Position numbers and translations under genes: made by a program. Shown in pieces: positions 21,606-29,014 of a stretch of 56,618 nt of DNA. Position 1 is the first letter of the stretch. Every line of letters begins with the position of its first letter. This DNA is from a virus: the IMG/VR virus record IMGVR_UViG_3300043353_000072, positions 1-56,618 of that record; one strand, written 5' to 3'. Under the pieces are notes generated by a model. That model did no database searches. It saw nothing but the letters and a program-made list of their open reading frames with translations, and was not told the origin of the DNA.

Positions 21606-21636
21606 TCCATCAATCCATCATGACAGCATGATGTCA
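21602..21636. promoter_or_regulatory. Repeat cluster upstream of P3
   Basis: Two direct TCAATCCA-type units run into CAATCCATCAT (21611-21621) and then TGACAGCATGATGTCA (21621-21636), an imperfect palindrome. The cluster overlaps the outer edge of the P3 -35 box, where a repressor would compete with RNA polymerase. Confidence 0.6.
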
Positions 21637-21650
21637 CGCGCGCCGGGCAC

Positions 21651-21678
21651 AAAAAAACGGCGCCCGCGAGAGCGCCGT
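21651..21678 (-). terminator. Intrinsic terminator of the P4 operon
   Basis: Read on the minus strand, a perfect 7-bp GC-rich stem (ACGGCGC with GCGCCGT, 8-base loop) is followed at once by a run of seven T. It lies 58 bases after the stop of the last P4-operon gene (21737) and ahead of the P3 control region, so each operon is insulated. Confidence 0.85.
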
Positions 21679-21736
21679 ATTGAGGGGGGTTTTGAAGTCA
21701 TCGGATACCGCCTGTACATGGCGGCGGGTCGATTCT

Positions 21737-21922
21737 CTAGTCTTCGTCGAGGGGTTCGTCCATTTCATAATGCGGGTCAGTGAGGACCTCCGGGCGGAAG
21801 CCCCTGGTGCGCTCCCGCTCGCATCGATGGCAGGCGAAGGTCAGGAAGATGCCGCGGGCGTCATGGACCGCCCGCGGGTAGTGGCCGCTCCCGCAGCGGC
21901 AGGGTTCGTTGACGATGCTCAT
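21737..21922 (-). CDS. Zinc-ribbon protein (61 aa)
   Basis: CRCGSGHYPRAVHDARGIFL followed by FACHRCERERTRGF forms a CxC-x20-CxxC zinc ribbon of a small family common in alphaproteobacterial phages and plasmids. The acidic tail ends DEPLDED. I chose ATG 21922, which overlaps the upstream stop. Function unknown. Confidence 0.7.
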   Translation of the reverse strand: MSIVNEPCRCGSGHYPRAVHDARGIFLTFACHRCERERTRGFRPEVLTDPHYEMDEPLDED

Positions 21923-22119
21923 GGCAGGCGCTCCGATCCGCGCACGTCGCAACCGGGCAGGTGGCCCGGGTCGATCAGCCATTGCACCGCGTCCCGCCAG
22001 TCGCGGATGACGCCCGGGCTGTTGCCCTCCGTCCTGGCACGAGCGCGGGCGGCCTTGATGACCGCCCGCTTGTCGAAGCACCGCACGTCGACGGTGATGG
22101 TCACGCAATCATCCGTCAT
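21919..22119 (-). CDS. Unknown protein (66 aa)
   Basis: Begins MTDDCVTITVDVRCFDKRAV, a strand-helix start, then a basic helix (IKAARARARTEG) and WRDAVQWLIDPG. Middle gene of the P4 operon. No family recognised. Confidence 0.65.
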   Translation of the reverse strand: MTDDCVTITVDVRCFDKRAVIKAARARARTEGNSPGVIRDWRDAVQWLIDPGHLPGCDVRGSERLP

Positions 22120-22121
22120 GG

Positions 22122-22808
22122 TCAGCCCGCCGCATGCTGGACGGCCGCCACGCCGGCCGGCGTGAGGGACAGCTTCGACTTGGTCTTGGTCGCCATGGCG
22201 GTGACGATCAGGCCGCGCCGTTGCAGGGCGTTCAGCACGCCGGGGACCTGGCGCGGCGGCAGGGCGTGCGGCGTCGGGCTGTCATTGAGCGTCGGGTAGA
22301 GCACCCAGGCGTCCGCTTGGCCGGCGCAGTCGGGGTGGTCATACACGGCCACCAGCACCCGCAGGTGCGCGTCCGGCAGCAGCCCGGGCTCGGCCGCCGG
22401 CGCGGGCTTCGGCGCCACCACGGGAGCGGGGACGGGCTCCGCCACGGGAGCGGCCGGCGCCAGGCCGGTCAGCGCCTCGCAATGGGCCAGCACGGCGGCC
22501 GGGCGGAGGCCCAGCGGCGTCACGCCGGGCAGGGCAGGGACCTGCGGCGTGGGCTTCTTGCGGAGGAATGGCACCAGCACGTCATCCTCCGAGGCGCCGT
22601 TCAGCACGTCCCGGACCTGGGAGAGGAACACCAGGCCGCCCTGGGTGGGGGAGGCCTCGTTCGCGGCGGTGGCGCGGAGGCTGAAACCGCCCTCCACGGG
22701 TGCGACCTCCCAGGCGTCCGCGCGGAGTTCGCCGGCGGAAACGGCCTTCAAGAAATCGCGCTTGCAGTTGGATTTCTGCGTGTAAACCTTGGAAACGTTC
22801 ATGGTCAT
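22122..22808 (-). CDS. Unknown protein, first gene of P4 operon (228 aa)
   Basis: Two folded ends are joined by a Pro/Ala/Val linker (about residues 115-145). The N-terminal part starts MNVSKVYTQKSNCKRDF. The C-terminal part looks like a winged helix (HLRVLVAVYDHPDCAG, PPRQVPGVLNALQRRGLIVT, SKLSLTPAGVAAVQ). It could be a transcription regulator. An alternative start is two codons in. Confidence 0.65.
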   Translation of the reverse strand: MTMNVSKVYTQKSNCKRDFLKAVSAGELRADAWEVAPVEGGFSLRATAANEASPTQGGLVFLSQVRDVLNGASEDDVLVPFLRKKPTPQVPALPGVTPLGLRPAAVLAHCEALTGLAPAAPVAEPVPAPVVAPKPAPAAEPGLLPDAHLRVLVAVYDHPDCAGQADAWVLYPTLNDSPTPHALPPRQVPGVLNALQRRGLIVTAMATKTKSKLSLTPAGVAAVQHAAG

Positions 22809-22818
22809 GGTCCTGGCT

Positions 22819-22879
22819 GCCCGGGCTTCATTGCCCGCGGCTGGATGTGTATTTAGGCCAAGGTTGCCGGTGAGTATAG
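22819..22879 (-). promoter_or_regulatory. Repeated promoter-leader element P4
   Basis: Minus strand: -10 TAAATA (22850-22855), spacer CCGGCAACCTTGGCC as in P3, and the conserved leader (22819-22841, one mismatch). The -35 is degenerate (CTATAC, 22874-22879), so this copy may be weak or need an activator. It drives 22808-21737. Confidence 0.65.
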
Positions 22880-22921
22880 ACCCAATCGTTACGCCTTGAG
22901 CGCATGCCCGGCATGTGATTG

Positions 22922-22960
22922 CAATCCATCATGACATGATGATACGTTGGCATCATGATG
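22922..22960. promoter_or_regulatory. Repeat cluster at the parA start
   Basis: Contains CAATCCATCAT (22922-22932), CATGACATGATG, and the 19-base word ATACGTTGGCATCATGATG (22942-22960) shared exactly with the P2 inverted repeat. It overlaps the parA start codon, so a protein bound here could autoregulate parA and also affect P4. It may double as a partition site. Confidence 0.65.
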
Positions 22961-23596
22961 CTAACCCTGGTCATGGCAAGTCAGAAAGGCGGCGTGGGCA
23001 AGACCATGCTCAGTTGCGCGCTCGCGGTGGAGGCGAGCCAGCGCGGGTTCTCGCGCGTGGCCCTGCTGGACCTGGACGAACAGAACGCCTCCACCCGCTG
23101 GGCCATGAAGCGCGAGGCCGCCGGCATGCCCGGCGTCACGATGGTGTCCGGCCGGCGGAGCGGCCACCTTCGCGCCACCGTCACGGGACTGGGCCGGGAC
23201 GGGTTCGACCTGCTGGTGATCGACACGCCGCCGGCGGTGTCCCGCGTGGCGGCCGACGCCATGGCGGTCGCGGACCTGGTGGTGGTCCCCGTCCAGCCGT
23301 CGCCCGATGACGTGGAAGCGGTGGGCGCGACCATCGAACTCGCGGAGCGGTCCGGCGCGCGGACGGTGTTCGTGCTGAACCGCGTCAAGCCCAGGGTCGC
23401 GCTGACCCGGGAGTCCATTATCGCCTTGTCCCAGGGCGGCCCGGTGTCCCCGGTTATGATCTGGGACCGGGTGGTGCACGCCGAGGCCCGCATAACCGGC
23501 CGGGTGGCCGGTGAGCTGCGCCCCGGTGGCAAGGCCGCCGAGGAAATGGCCGCTCTGTGGCTGTATTTGTCCGATCAGTTCAAAAGGAAACACTGA
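22955..23596 (+). CDS. parA: ParA-type partition ATPase
   Basis: A 213-residue short ParA without an N-terminal HTH. The deviant Walker A KGGVGKT lies at residues 11-17, with LLDLDEQNAST (A' region) and LLVIDTPP (Walker B). Small ParA proteins of this kind work with a ribbon-helix-helix centromere-binding partner, which follows immediately (TGATG overlap at 23594-23598). It moves and separates copies of a low-copy replicon, so it implies an episomal prophage. Repeats around the start codon may be operator and centromere. Confidence 0.9.
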   Translation: MMLTLVMASQKGGVGKTMLSCALAVEASQRGFSRVALLDLDEQNASTRWAMKREAAGMPGVTMVSGRRSGHLRATVTGLGRDGFDLLVIDTPPAVSRVAADAMAVADLVVVPVQPSPDDVEAVGATIELAERSGARTVFVLNRVKPRVALTRESIIALSQGGPVSPVMIWDRVVHAEARITGRVAGELRPGGKAAEEMAALWLYLSDQFKRKH

Positions 23597-23805
23597 TGCC
23601 CGAGGCCGCGCGTTTCAGCCCCGTGAATGATACCGCGACGGAACGCGCGGCCAGGGAACCGGATCGCGCGAAGCTGGTGGTGACCACCGTCCGCCTGCCG
23701 CGCGAACTCCACAAGTGGCTGGCCATCCACGCGGCGACCGAGAACACCTCCATCCAGCAGATCATGCTGGACCTGCTGGGCGAGTACCGGCGCGACCACT
23801 CATAG
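23596..23805 (+). CDS. Ribbon-helix-helix partition/operator-binding protein (69 aa)
   Basis: The disordered N-terminus (about 25 residues) is followed by LVVTTVRLPRELHKWLAIHA and TSIQQIMLDLLGEY, the strand and two helices of a CopG/ParG-like RHH fold. Gene order and overlap with parA make it the likely partition partner. RHH proteins bind short direct repeats, which are present upstream of P1, P3, P4 and parA. Whether it binds them is an inference. Confidence 0.8.
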   Translation: MPEAARFSPVNDTATERAAREPDRAKLVVTTVRLPRELHKWLAIHAATENTSIQQIMLDLLGEYRRDHS

Positions 23806-23840
23806 CGGATCGATGTTAGCACTCATAGCGGATCGATGTT
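23797..23840. repeat. 21-bp direct repeat at convergent gene ends
   Basis: CACTCATAGCGGATCGATGT and one more T occur at 23797-23817 and again at 23820-23840. The first copy holds the stop of the RHH gene; the second holds the stop of the opposing leftward gene. A short tandem duplication with a 2-base gap. Confidence 0.9.
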
Positions 23841-24275
23841 CATTTCCTCGGCCCGGCGCAGCCAGCGGTCGATGTCGGCCCGGGTGGCGATTTCGTCCAC
23901 CGAGGTGCGCAGCACGTCCACCAGGGGACCGATCCACGGCCCGGCCACCCATTGCCGGAGGTAGGCCCGCATGGCGCCGATGTGCTCCGGCGTCATGGGC
24001 ATGTTTTCAAGATAGGCCTCCACCGCCGGCCGGAAGGCGCCGGACGTCTCGTGCATCCAGTAGCCGGGGGACGCCGTGACGGTGAATTCTGAGTTGTCGA
24101 TGACGGAGCGCCACGTCCCATCGTCCTGCATCAGCAGCGGCGCGCGGCCCACATGGCCGCCGATCATTCCCTCGAAATCGACCATGATGGAGCGGCCGTT
24201 GGCGGAGGCGAGCGTCACGACGCCGTGGCAGGTCCGGCCCGCGCCGGTGATGATGACCTGATCGCCCAGCTTCAT
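23823..24275 (-). CDS. Conserved unknown protein (150 aa)
   Basis: I chose ATG 24275 (overlaps previous stop). A beta-rich start (LGDQVIITGAGRTCHGVV, VDFEGMIGGHVGRAPLLMQD) leads into SPGYWMHETSGAFRPAVEAY and a helical end with WLRRAEEMNIDPL. The EGMIGGHVG and SPGYWMHETSG motifs recur in unknown proteins of alphaproteobacterial plasmids and phages. No function known. Confidence 0.7.
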   Translation of the reverse strand: MKLGDQVIITGAGRTCHGVVTLASANGRSIMVDFEGMIGGHVGRAPLLMQDDGTWRSVIDNSEFTVTASPGYWMHETSGAFRPAVEAYLENMPMTPEHIGAMRAYLRQWVAGPWIGPLVDVLRTSVDEIATRADIDRWLRRAEEMNIDPL

Positions 24276-24550
24276 GGCGCGTTCACCAGTTCCACCGTGT
24301 AGGCGGTCAGCGGCCGGTTGGGCTGCCCGTCCGGCCGCAGCGCCCGTTTCAGGCTCTTGGTGCGCCAGAATTCCAGCGCCTCCACGACCGTGGGGAAAAG
24401 CGCCGCCTGGGTGATGTCGTCGGTGGTGGGAATCCAACTCCGGCCGTCATGGCCGGCCACGTCGAACTGACACAGGTAGCGGCCGGACTCCGGGACGAGG
24501 ACCGTGCCATCCGGCATCTGGGCGCCGACCACCTTGATGGCCACGGTCAC
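24272..24550 (-). CDS. Unknown protein (92 aa)
   Basis: GTG 24550 overlaps the upstream stop as GTGA. It contains GTVLVPESGRYLCQFDVAGH and an aromatic helix FPTVVEALEFWRTKS. Probably a small alpha/beta fold. No family recognised. Confidence 0.65.
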   Translation of the reverse strand: MTVAIKVVGAQMPDGTVLVPESGRYLCQFDVAGHDGRSWIPTTDDITQAALFPTVVEALEFWRTKSLKRALRPDGQPNRPLTAYTVELVNAP

Positions 24551-25236
24551 GCGACGGCCTCCACCAGCGCGGGCAGGTACAGGTCCGGCTCGGGCAGCAG
24601 CAGCCGCGCCACGCCCAGCAGCCGGTTTAGTTCCTTGACCGCCGCGGCGTCCTCCGCCTCCGCGATCATGCGTAGCTTCACGGCGCCGTTGGCGAACGCG
24701 TCGGCCGCCTCCCGGGGTGTCGCGCGCCGGCCCAGGGTCCACCACTGAACCGACCCGGTGGGCGCGTCGATTTCCAGCAGCGGCCCATTGTCCATCCGGA
24801 TGACGCGATAGTCCTCCGTTGGCCAGAGCAGCATGATCCCAGGGTTGCGGTCGTCGTGCATGCCCGCCGGGGGAATGATCTTGCCGCCGGGAACCTTGGC
24901 CTCGGGCACCCGACCCATGCGCGGATTGACGATGAACGGGCAGACCATGACGGCATAGGTGGCGCAGTCCAGGTGGCACGGCGGCTCGGACGTGATGCGG
25001 TTGATCGCGCACATCGGACCGATGCAGAACACCAGGGTGCGGCCCAGCGGCTCGCCGCAGACCCAGCAGCGACGGGACTGCCGGTAAACCGCGCGGCGCC
25101 ACTTTTGCGGATCGAACGCGGGGAACACGGGCTCCCCGTCCTTCCAGACCACGAACCAGGGGACAATCCAGCCGCGCTCGTCGCGTGGCAGCGCCGCCAT
25201 GTGCCGAGGGACAGGGGTGGACCTGCGATCACTCAT
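24547..25236 (-). CDS. Conserved zinc-binding unknown protein (229 aa)
   Basis: Starts with PRHMAALPRDERGWIVPWFV, then CWVCGEPLG, FCIGPMCAINRITSEPPCH and CATYAVMVCPF, a cysteine-rich metal site shared by a family often found in phages and plasmids. The second half (NPGIMLLWPTEDYRV and on) is strand-rich. The function of the family is unknown. First gene of a short leftward operon. Confidence 0.75.
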   Translation of the reverse strand: MSDRRSTPVPRHMAALPRDERGWIVPWFVVWKDGEPVFPAFDPQKWRRAVYRQSRRCWVCGEPLGRTLVFCIGPMCAINRITSEPPCHLDCATYAVMVCPFIVNPRMGRVPEAKVPGGKIIPPAGMHDDRNPGIMLLWPTEDYRVIRMDNGPLLEIDAPTGSVQWWTLGRRATPREAADAFANGAVKLRMIAEAEDAAAVKELNRLLGVARLLLPEPDLYLPALVEAVA

Positions 25237-25345
25237 GCGTGGCCTCCGAGATCCGGAATCCCGCGACGCTACAGGCCGCCGCGGCGCCTGAGAAGCCCGT
25301 GGGCAGGTGTCCGATATTGGCGGACAGTTGGAATGGGGGAGGGGA

Positions 25346-25969
25346 TCAGGTCCGGGTGGCGGTCCTCCGGGCGGCCCAGGCCGCCAGCAGGCGCGCCTGG
25401 ATGCCGGCGTTCACGCGTTCCTGGGTGGCCTTGTCCGGCGTTTCCAGGCCCGCCGGAAGCCTGACTGCCAGGCTGGCCGAGGAACCGTTAAGGATAGGTT
25501 TTACTGGGAAAACAGGCTCGGGAACGGGTCCGGGGTTTTCCGCCGGCGTGCGCAGAACGTAGGCGTTGGAGGTCTGGCGGGCGCCGTGGGCGGTCCGGAC
25601 CATGCGACGTTGCCGGCCGAGCAGGCATAAACGCTCGAGCACGGGCAGCGCGCGGGCCACGGTGCGGGGATGGCAGCGGGCGCGGCGGGCAATGGACTCC
25701 ACTGACGGGTCCAGCCGGCCGTCCGGACCCAGGAAGTCGGGCAAGGCCTCCGCCACGTCCTGGTGGCAGGCGGACAGACTGCCGGCGGAGCGGTGGGCGC
25801 GGACAAGAAACAGGAAGCGGGCGCGTTGTTCCCGGGTGAGCGGCCGGCGGTCCCCGGGTCCATAGACGGAGTCCCGGCGCCAGCGGCGGCCGGGTCGTTG
25901 CGGGTGTTGGCATGTTTCCACGGTGCGAATCTCCGCGAAACCGGCCGCATTCGGGACGCGCGCCTCCAC
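25346..25969 (-). CDS. HTH protein, possible plasmid-type replication or control protein
   Basis: A 207-residue protein. Residues about 45-135 show helices and an HTH (LTREQRARFLFLVRAHRSAG, then SVESIARRARCHPRTVARAL, then LERLCLLGRQRRMV), as in helix-turn-helix Rep-like proteins of alphaproteobacterial plasmids. The C-terminal tail is less structured. The start is GTG 25969 with no strong ribosome site, so it may be shorter. Could be a second replication initiator for the plasmid state. Confidence 0.55.
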   Translation of the reverse strand: MEARVPNAAGFAEIRTVETCQHPQRPGRRWRRDSVYGPGDRRPLTREQRARFLFLVRAHRSAGSLSACHQDVAEALPDFLGPDGRLDPSVESIARRARCHPRTVARALPVLERLCLLGRQRRMVRTAHGARQTSNAYVLRTPAENPGPVPEPVFPVKPILNGSSASLAVRLPAGLETPDKATQERVNAGIQARLLAAWAARRTATRT

Positions 25970-26250
25970 GCCCCAAAATGGGGCTTGTCAAAACGGGCTT
26001 TGATGGTGGAAGGTCCGGAAAGCATTTTGGACCTGGGACGGCCGGCGAAGCCGCTCCACAATCAGATAGTTTTGGAAGGCGGCCCTTGTGGCCGCTTTTC
26101 GCTTTCTGGGTGGTTGGGTATCCTTCCGAGACTCCGGCGCGGAGTCCGCCGGCGCGGAAACGCTAGGCCCGGAATCGCAATGATTGCAATGCGCTATTTG
26201 CCCGGGCTGGTATTTTCCCAGAACAGAAGCCCTGAACCGGAGGTAAAGCG
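25970..26250. promoter_or_regulatory. Divergent gap with several hairpins
   Basis: No gene is supported in these 281 bases. Inverted repeats: CCCCA/TGGGG around 25971-25983; GCGGCC/GGCCGC at 26079-26095 followed by TTTT (a terminator-like hairpin on the plus strand); and GACTCC/GGAGTC at 26130-26146. GCAATGATTGCAATGCG lies near 26177. The structures could be an attenuator ahead of the ProQ/FinO operon or an antisense RNA, but no promoter was clear. Confidence 0.4.
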
Positions 26251-26532
26251 GTGAAAATCACAGTCCATCCCACCGATCTGTTCTTCCATGCCGGCGACGA
26301 GGCGGTCCGCTTGTGGTCCGGCGTGGACGAGTCGGGCCAGCCGGTGCACGCGCTGATCGCCGTGGTCGTGACGCCCGACAGGCTGGCCCAGGCGCTCCGG
26401 CGCGTCCGGCCGCCCACGGCGCCCGAGTCGTACACCTGCCCACGCTGCGAATCTGTGAGCCACCATCCCGAGGACGTGAAACAGCGGTATTGTGCGCGGT
26501 GCCACCGATTCGAGGACGCCTGGGCGGTCTAG
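26251..26532 (+). CDS. Zinc-ribbon protein (93 aa)
   Basis: GTG 26251 follows GGAGG at good spacing. The N-terminal part is strand-rich (MKITVHPTDLFFHAGDEAVR). The C-terminus holds CPRCESVSHHPEDVKQRYCA and CH, a zinc ribbon. First gene of a short rightward unit with the ProQ-like gene. Confidence 0.7.
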   Translation: MKITVHPTDLFFHAGDEAVRLWSGVDESGQPVHALIAVVVTPDRLAQALRRVRPPTAPESYTCPRCESVSHHPEDVKQRYCARCHRFEDAWAV

Positions 26533-26573
26533 TTTTGTTCCCTGTGGCGGGGGACGATTCGAGGGAGGAAAGA

Positions 26574-27176
26574 ATGGGGACATTGAGTTTGCCCGGGCAT
26601 CTGGTCCGGGAAGCGTTGGCGGCGCACCCGAAGCTGGCGAAACCGGAACCGGAGCCAGAGCCAATACCGGAGCCCGCACCCGATCCCGAGCCAATACCGG
26701 AGCCAGCGCCGGAACCAGAGCCGGAGCCCCAGGCGGCGTCGGTCGTGCCGGCCCAGGTGCCGTTCCGGAATTCAAGGCAGAGGTTCCGGGCCAGGAAACG
26801 CGCGGAACGGGCAATCGCGAGGCGGCAGGCGTGGCGGGAGCGGGTGCACGAATTGTCGGACCTGGAAGCCACCTTGCGCGCCACCTGGCCCGAGGCCTTC
26901 ACGCGACCGGGGAAGCCGCTGGTGGTGGGCGTGCATCGGAAGATCGCGACGGAACTGGAATGCGACGTGGAATTACTGTCGTTGTTCCTCGGGCGGTGGG
27001 TACGCTCCCCCGGCTATATGGCCGCGACGGCGGCCGGGCATCCGCGGATCAACCTGGATGGCAGCGTCGTTGAGGCGGAATCATTGGCGATTCGCGGGGA
27101 CCTGCGGGCAGGCGATTTGCCGCTCGATGAGGCCCCGCAGGTGGCCCAGTTCCCGCTCGTTGAGGTCGAGTCGTAG
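26574..27176 (+). CDS. ProQ/FinO-family RNA chaperone
   Basis: A 200-residue protein. ATG 26574 follows GAGGGAGGAA. Residues about 20-48 are a Glu-Pro repeat linker (EPEPIPEPAPDPEP), with a 17-bp DNA word repeated at a 30-bp period. Residues about 92-190 match the FinO/ProQ domain: LRATWPEAFTRPGKPLVVGV, then LGRWVRSPGYMAATAAGHP and RINLDGSVV. Family knowledge: FinO and ProQ proteins bind stem-loop RNAs and often control plasmid conjugation or copy-number antisense RNA. This fits an episomal phage. The 3' end overlaps the opposing gene by 96 bases. Confidence 0.8.
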   Translation: MGTLSLPGHLVREALAAHPKLAKPEPEPEPIPEPAPDPEPIPEPAPEPEPEPQAASVVPAQVPFRNSRQRFRARKRAERAIARRQAWRERVHELSDLEATLRATWPEAFTRPGKPLVVGVHRKIATELECDVELLSLFLGRWVRSPGYMAATAAGHPRINLDGSVVEAESLAIRGDLRAGDLPLDEAPQVAQFPLVEVES

Positions 27177-27371
27177 CTGGATGGTGCGGCCCGGCATGAG
27201 GCCCGCCTTGGTGGTTTCCACGTCCACCCGCATGTTCTCCATCGACGCCGTGAGCGCGGCCAGGGTGTGGCTGTTCTGCCAGGCCAGCGTGACCAGCCCG
27301 CCCAGCGCCAAGGGGATCAACCCGAGGATGACCCGGGTCCAGTCCAGCCGCGGGCCTCCGGGTGCCTCCAT
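27081..27371 (-). CDS. Single-pass membrane protein with coiled tail (96 aa)
   Basis: One membrane segment (VILGLIPLALGGLVTLAWQ) is followed by a heptad-like region (TLAALTASMENMRVDVETT) and a basic helix. It is the last gene of the leftward virion operon, where lysis genes often sit, so a holin or i-spanin role is possible. No endolysin is next to it. The 3' end overlaps the ProQ-like gene on the other strand. Confidence 0.55.
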   Translation of the reverse strand: MEAPGGPRLDWTRVILGLIPLALGGLVTLAWQNSHTLAALTASMENMRVDVETTKAGLMPGRTIQLRLDLNERELGHLRGLIERQIACPQVPANRQ

Positions 27372-27377
27372 GGCGCG

Positions 27378-27608
27378 TCAGCAGGCCTGGGTGTCGGGGT
27401 GCGGGTCCGCGCCGTTGGCCTTGGCGGGGACCTCCGCCGCCGGCGCCGGTGCCGGCATGGCCGGCGCCTGCTCGGCCGCGCGGGCCTGGGCGCCGATTTC
27501 CGCGATAAGTGGCGCCGCCACCCGGTAGGCCACGTCGTGCAGGATGGTGACGATCTGGTTCCACTGTTGCGCCTGCAGTCGGATTGAAAAGCTGTCGGTC
27601 GGTTCCAT
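27378..27608 (-). CDS. Unknown protein (76 aa)
   Basis: A helical start (SFSIRLQAQQWNQIVTILHD) leads into a Pro/Ala-rich tail (APAMPAPAPAAEVPAK). It lies between the tail-fibre gene and a small membrane protein at the end of the late operon. Function unknown; possibly part of an unrecognised lysis cassette. Confidence 0.55.
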   Translation of the reverse strand: MEPTDSFSIRLQAQQWNQIVTILHDVAYRVAAPLIAEIGAQARAAEQAPAMPAPAPAAEVPAKANGADPHPDTQAC

Positions 27609-27619
27609 GACTTCCTCCG

Positions 27620-29002
27620 TTACACGCCCGCGACAGGCAGCCAGGACGTGCCGCCCTGGCCGATGTAAATCCGGGTGCCCACTCCGCCATCGTTGCGCAG
27701 ATAAACCGAGCCGGATGGCATGCTGGCGGTGGGCGCGCCCGCGCCGACGCTGAGGGACGGGCCGGTGACGGCGAATTGCAGCGCGCCCGCATCCGTGAGG
27801 CGCATCCGCTCGCTCACGAGTACGGATGGAGCCGAGCCGATCGGTGCGGTGTGGAAACTGATGTACGCGCCCTGCGCTGTGTCCGTGAAATTCTCGGCCG
27901 CGCTGAAAGCGATCCTCGCGCGCTCGTTGCCCGAGAAGCCCGCCGGGCTGGAACCGTAGGCGCGAAACGCCATGAACGTGTCGTTGAGCACCGAAGCCGT
28001 TCCGGGATAGAGGCCAGTCGCGCGCCGCCCGTCGAAAAAGACTGAACCGCCATAGGCGTCGTGCACCAGCCGCACATTGCCGCCATTGCCCGCGATATAC
28101 GTTACGGTCGCGTTGGGGAGCGTGGGAACTCCCGGCCAAGGATTGACCCCGTTCCGAGACAGCAACACGAGCGGCGCGGTCGTGTTGGTGGCGATCAGCG
28201 TCGGGAGAACCAGCCCACCCGTGCCGGATGCCGCGAGCGTCGCGGGATCGGCGGCGGTCAAGCCAGGGGTCAGCGACACCACGTTGCTGGTGCCCGTCAG
28301 GCCGACCCGGAGCACACCCGCGTCCGTGATCCGCGCCCGCTCGATGCCGCCCCCAATCGAACCAATGGGAGCCGTGGAGAATGCGATATAAGAACCCGCC
28401 GCCGTATCGGTGAATGTCTCCGCCGCATACAGGGCGAAATAGCCTCGCGCGTTCGCGAGGTAGCCAGTCGTGCCCCGCCCGTAAGCCTGGATGCCGGCCA
28501 ATACCTGATCCGCGAGAACCGGGGTCGGCGCGGCGGCGGTGCCCCCGGCTCGGCGGCCCGTGAAGAAAGGATTTCCGTTGATGGCGTCGATAACGGCCCG
28601 CGCGTTTCCGCCCGCCGTGCTGAACACGACGAAATTCGAGCCGCCGATATAGGATGCCGGGACAGCCCCCGCCGCGTTCGTGACAACCAGGGGATTCGTC
28701 CCGCCCGTCACCGCTATCGGGCCTGTCATCGTGCCGCCCGCGAGCGGCAGATACGCGCCCAGCCCCGCGTCGACGTACTGCTTGGTGGCCGCCTGTAGCG
28801 CCGAGATGGGATCGCCGGCCAGCCGGAGGGCGCCGGTCAGCGTGCCGCCCGTGAGAGGCAGGTATGGCGCGCCGCCGCCGGCCACCGCGTCCATGGCCGA
28901 CTGCAGCGCCTCGATCTCACTCTTGGCCGCGGCGAAGTTGTCCCGGACTGACTGGGTGGTGGGCTCGCCTTCAACGGGCTTGGTCGGATCAATGAACGAC
29001 AT
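27620..29002 (-). CDS. Tail fibre protein with DPTKPVEG N-terminal module
   Basis: A 460-residue protein. The first 30 residues (FIDPTKPVEGEPTTQSVRDN) are nearly the same as those of the 139-residue protein at 31629, which suggests a shared attachment module. After this, YLPLTGGTLTGALRLAGDP and YLPLAGGTMTGPIAVTGG are phage tail-fibre repeats. The rest is strand-rich with two similar units (ETFTDTAAGSYIAFSTAPIG and ENFTDTAQGAYISFHTAPIG). Probable receptor-binding fibre. Confidence 0.8.
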   Translation of the reverse strand: MSFIDPTKPVEGEPTTQSVRDNFAAAKSEIEALQSAMDAVAGGGAPYLPLTGGTLTGALRLAGDPISALQAATKQYVDAGLGAYLPLAGGTMTGPIAVTGGTNPLVVTNAAGAVPASYIGGSNFVVFSTAGGNARAVIDAINGNPFFTGRRAGGTAAAPTPVLADQVLAGIQAYGRGTTGYLANARGYFALYAAETFTDTAAGSYIAFSTAPIGSIGGGIERARITDAGVLRVGLTGTSNVVSLTPGLTAADPATLAASGTGGLVLPTLIATNTTAPLVLLSRNGVNPWPGVPTLPNATVTYIAGNGGNVRLVHDAYGGSVFFDGRRATGLYPGTASVLNDTFMAFRAYGSSPAGFSGNERARIAFSAAENFTDTAQGAYISFHTAPIGSAPSVLVSERMRLTDAGALQFAVTGPSLSVGAGAPTASMPSGSVYLRNDGGVGTRIYIGQGGTSWLPVAGV

Positions 29003-29014
29003 GGCGGCCTCCGA

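Noticed and set aside
26199-26216. GCCCGGGCTGGTATT as a fifth promoter-leader element
   Set aside because: Only the first ten bases match the leader, and the -10, spacer and -35 parts are absent.
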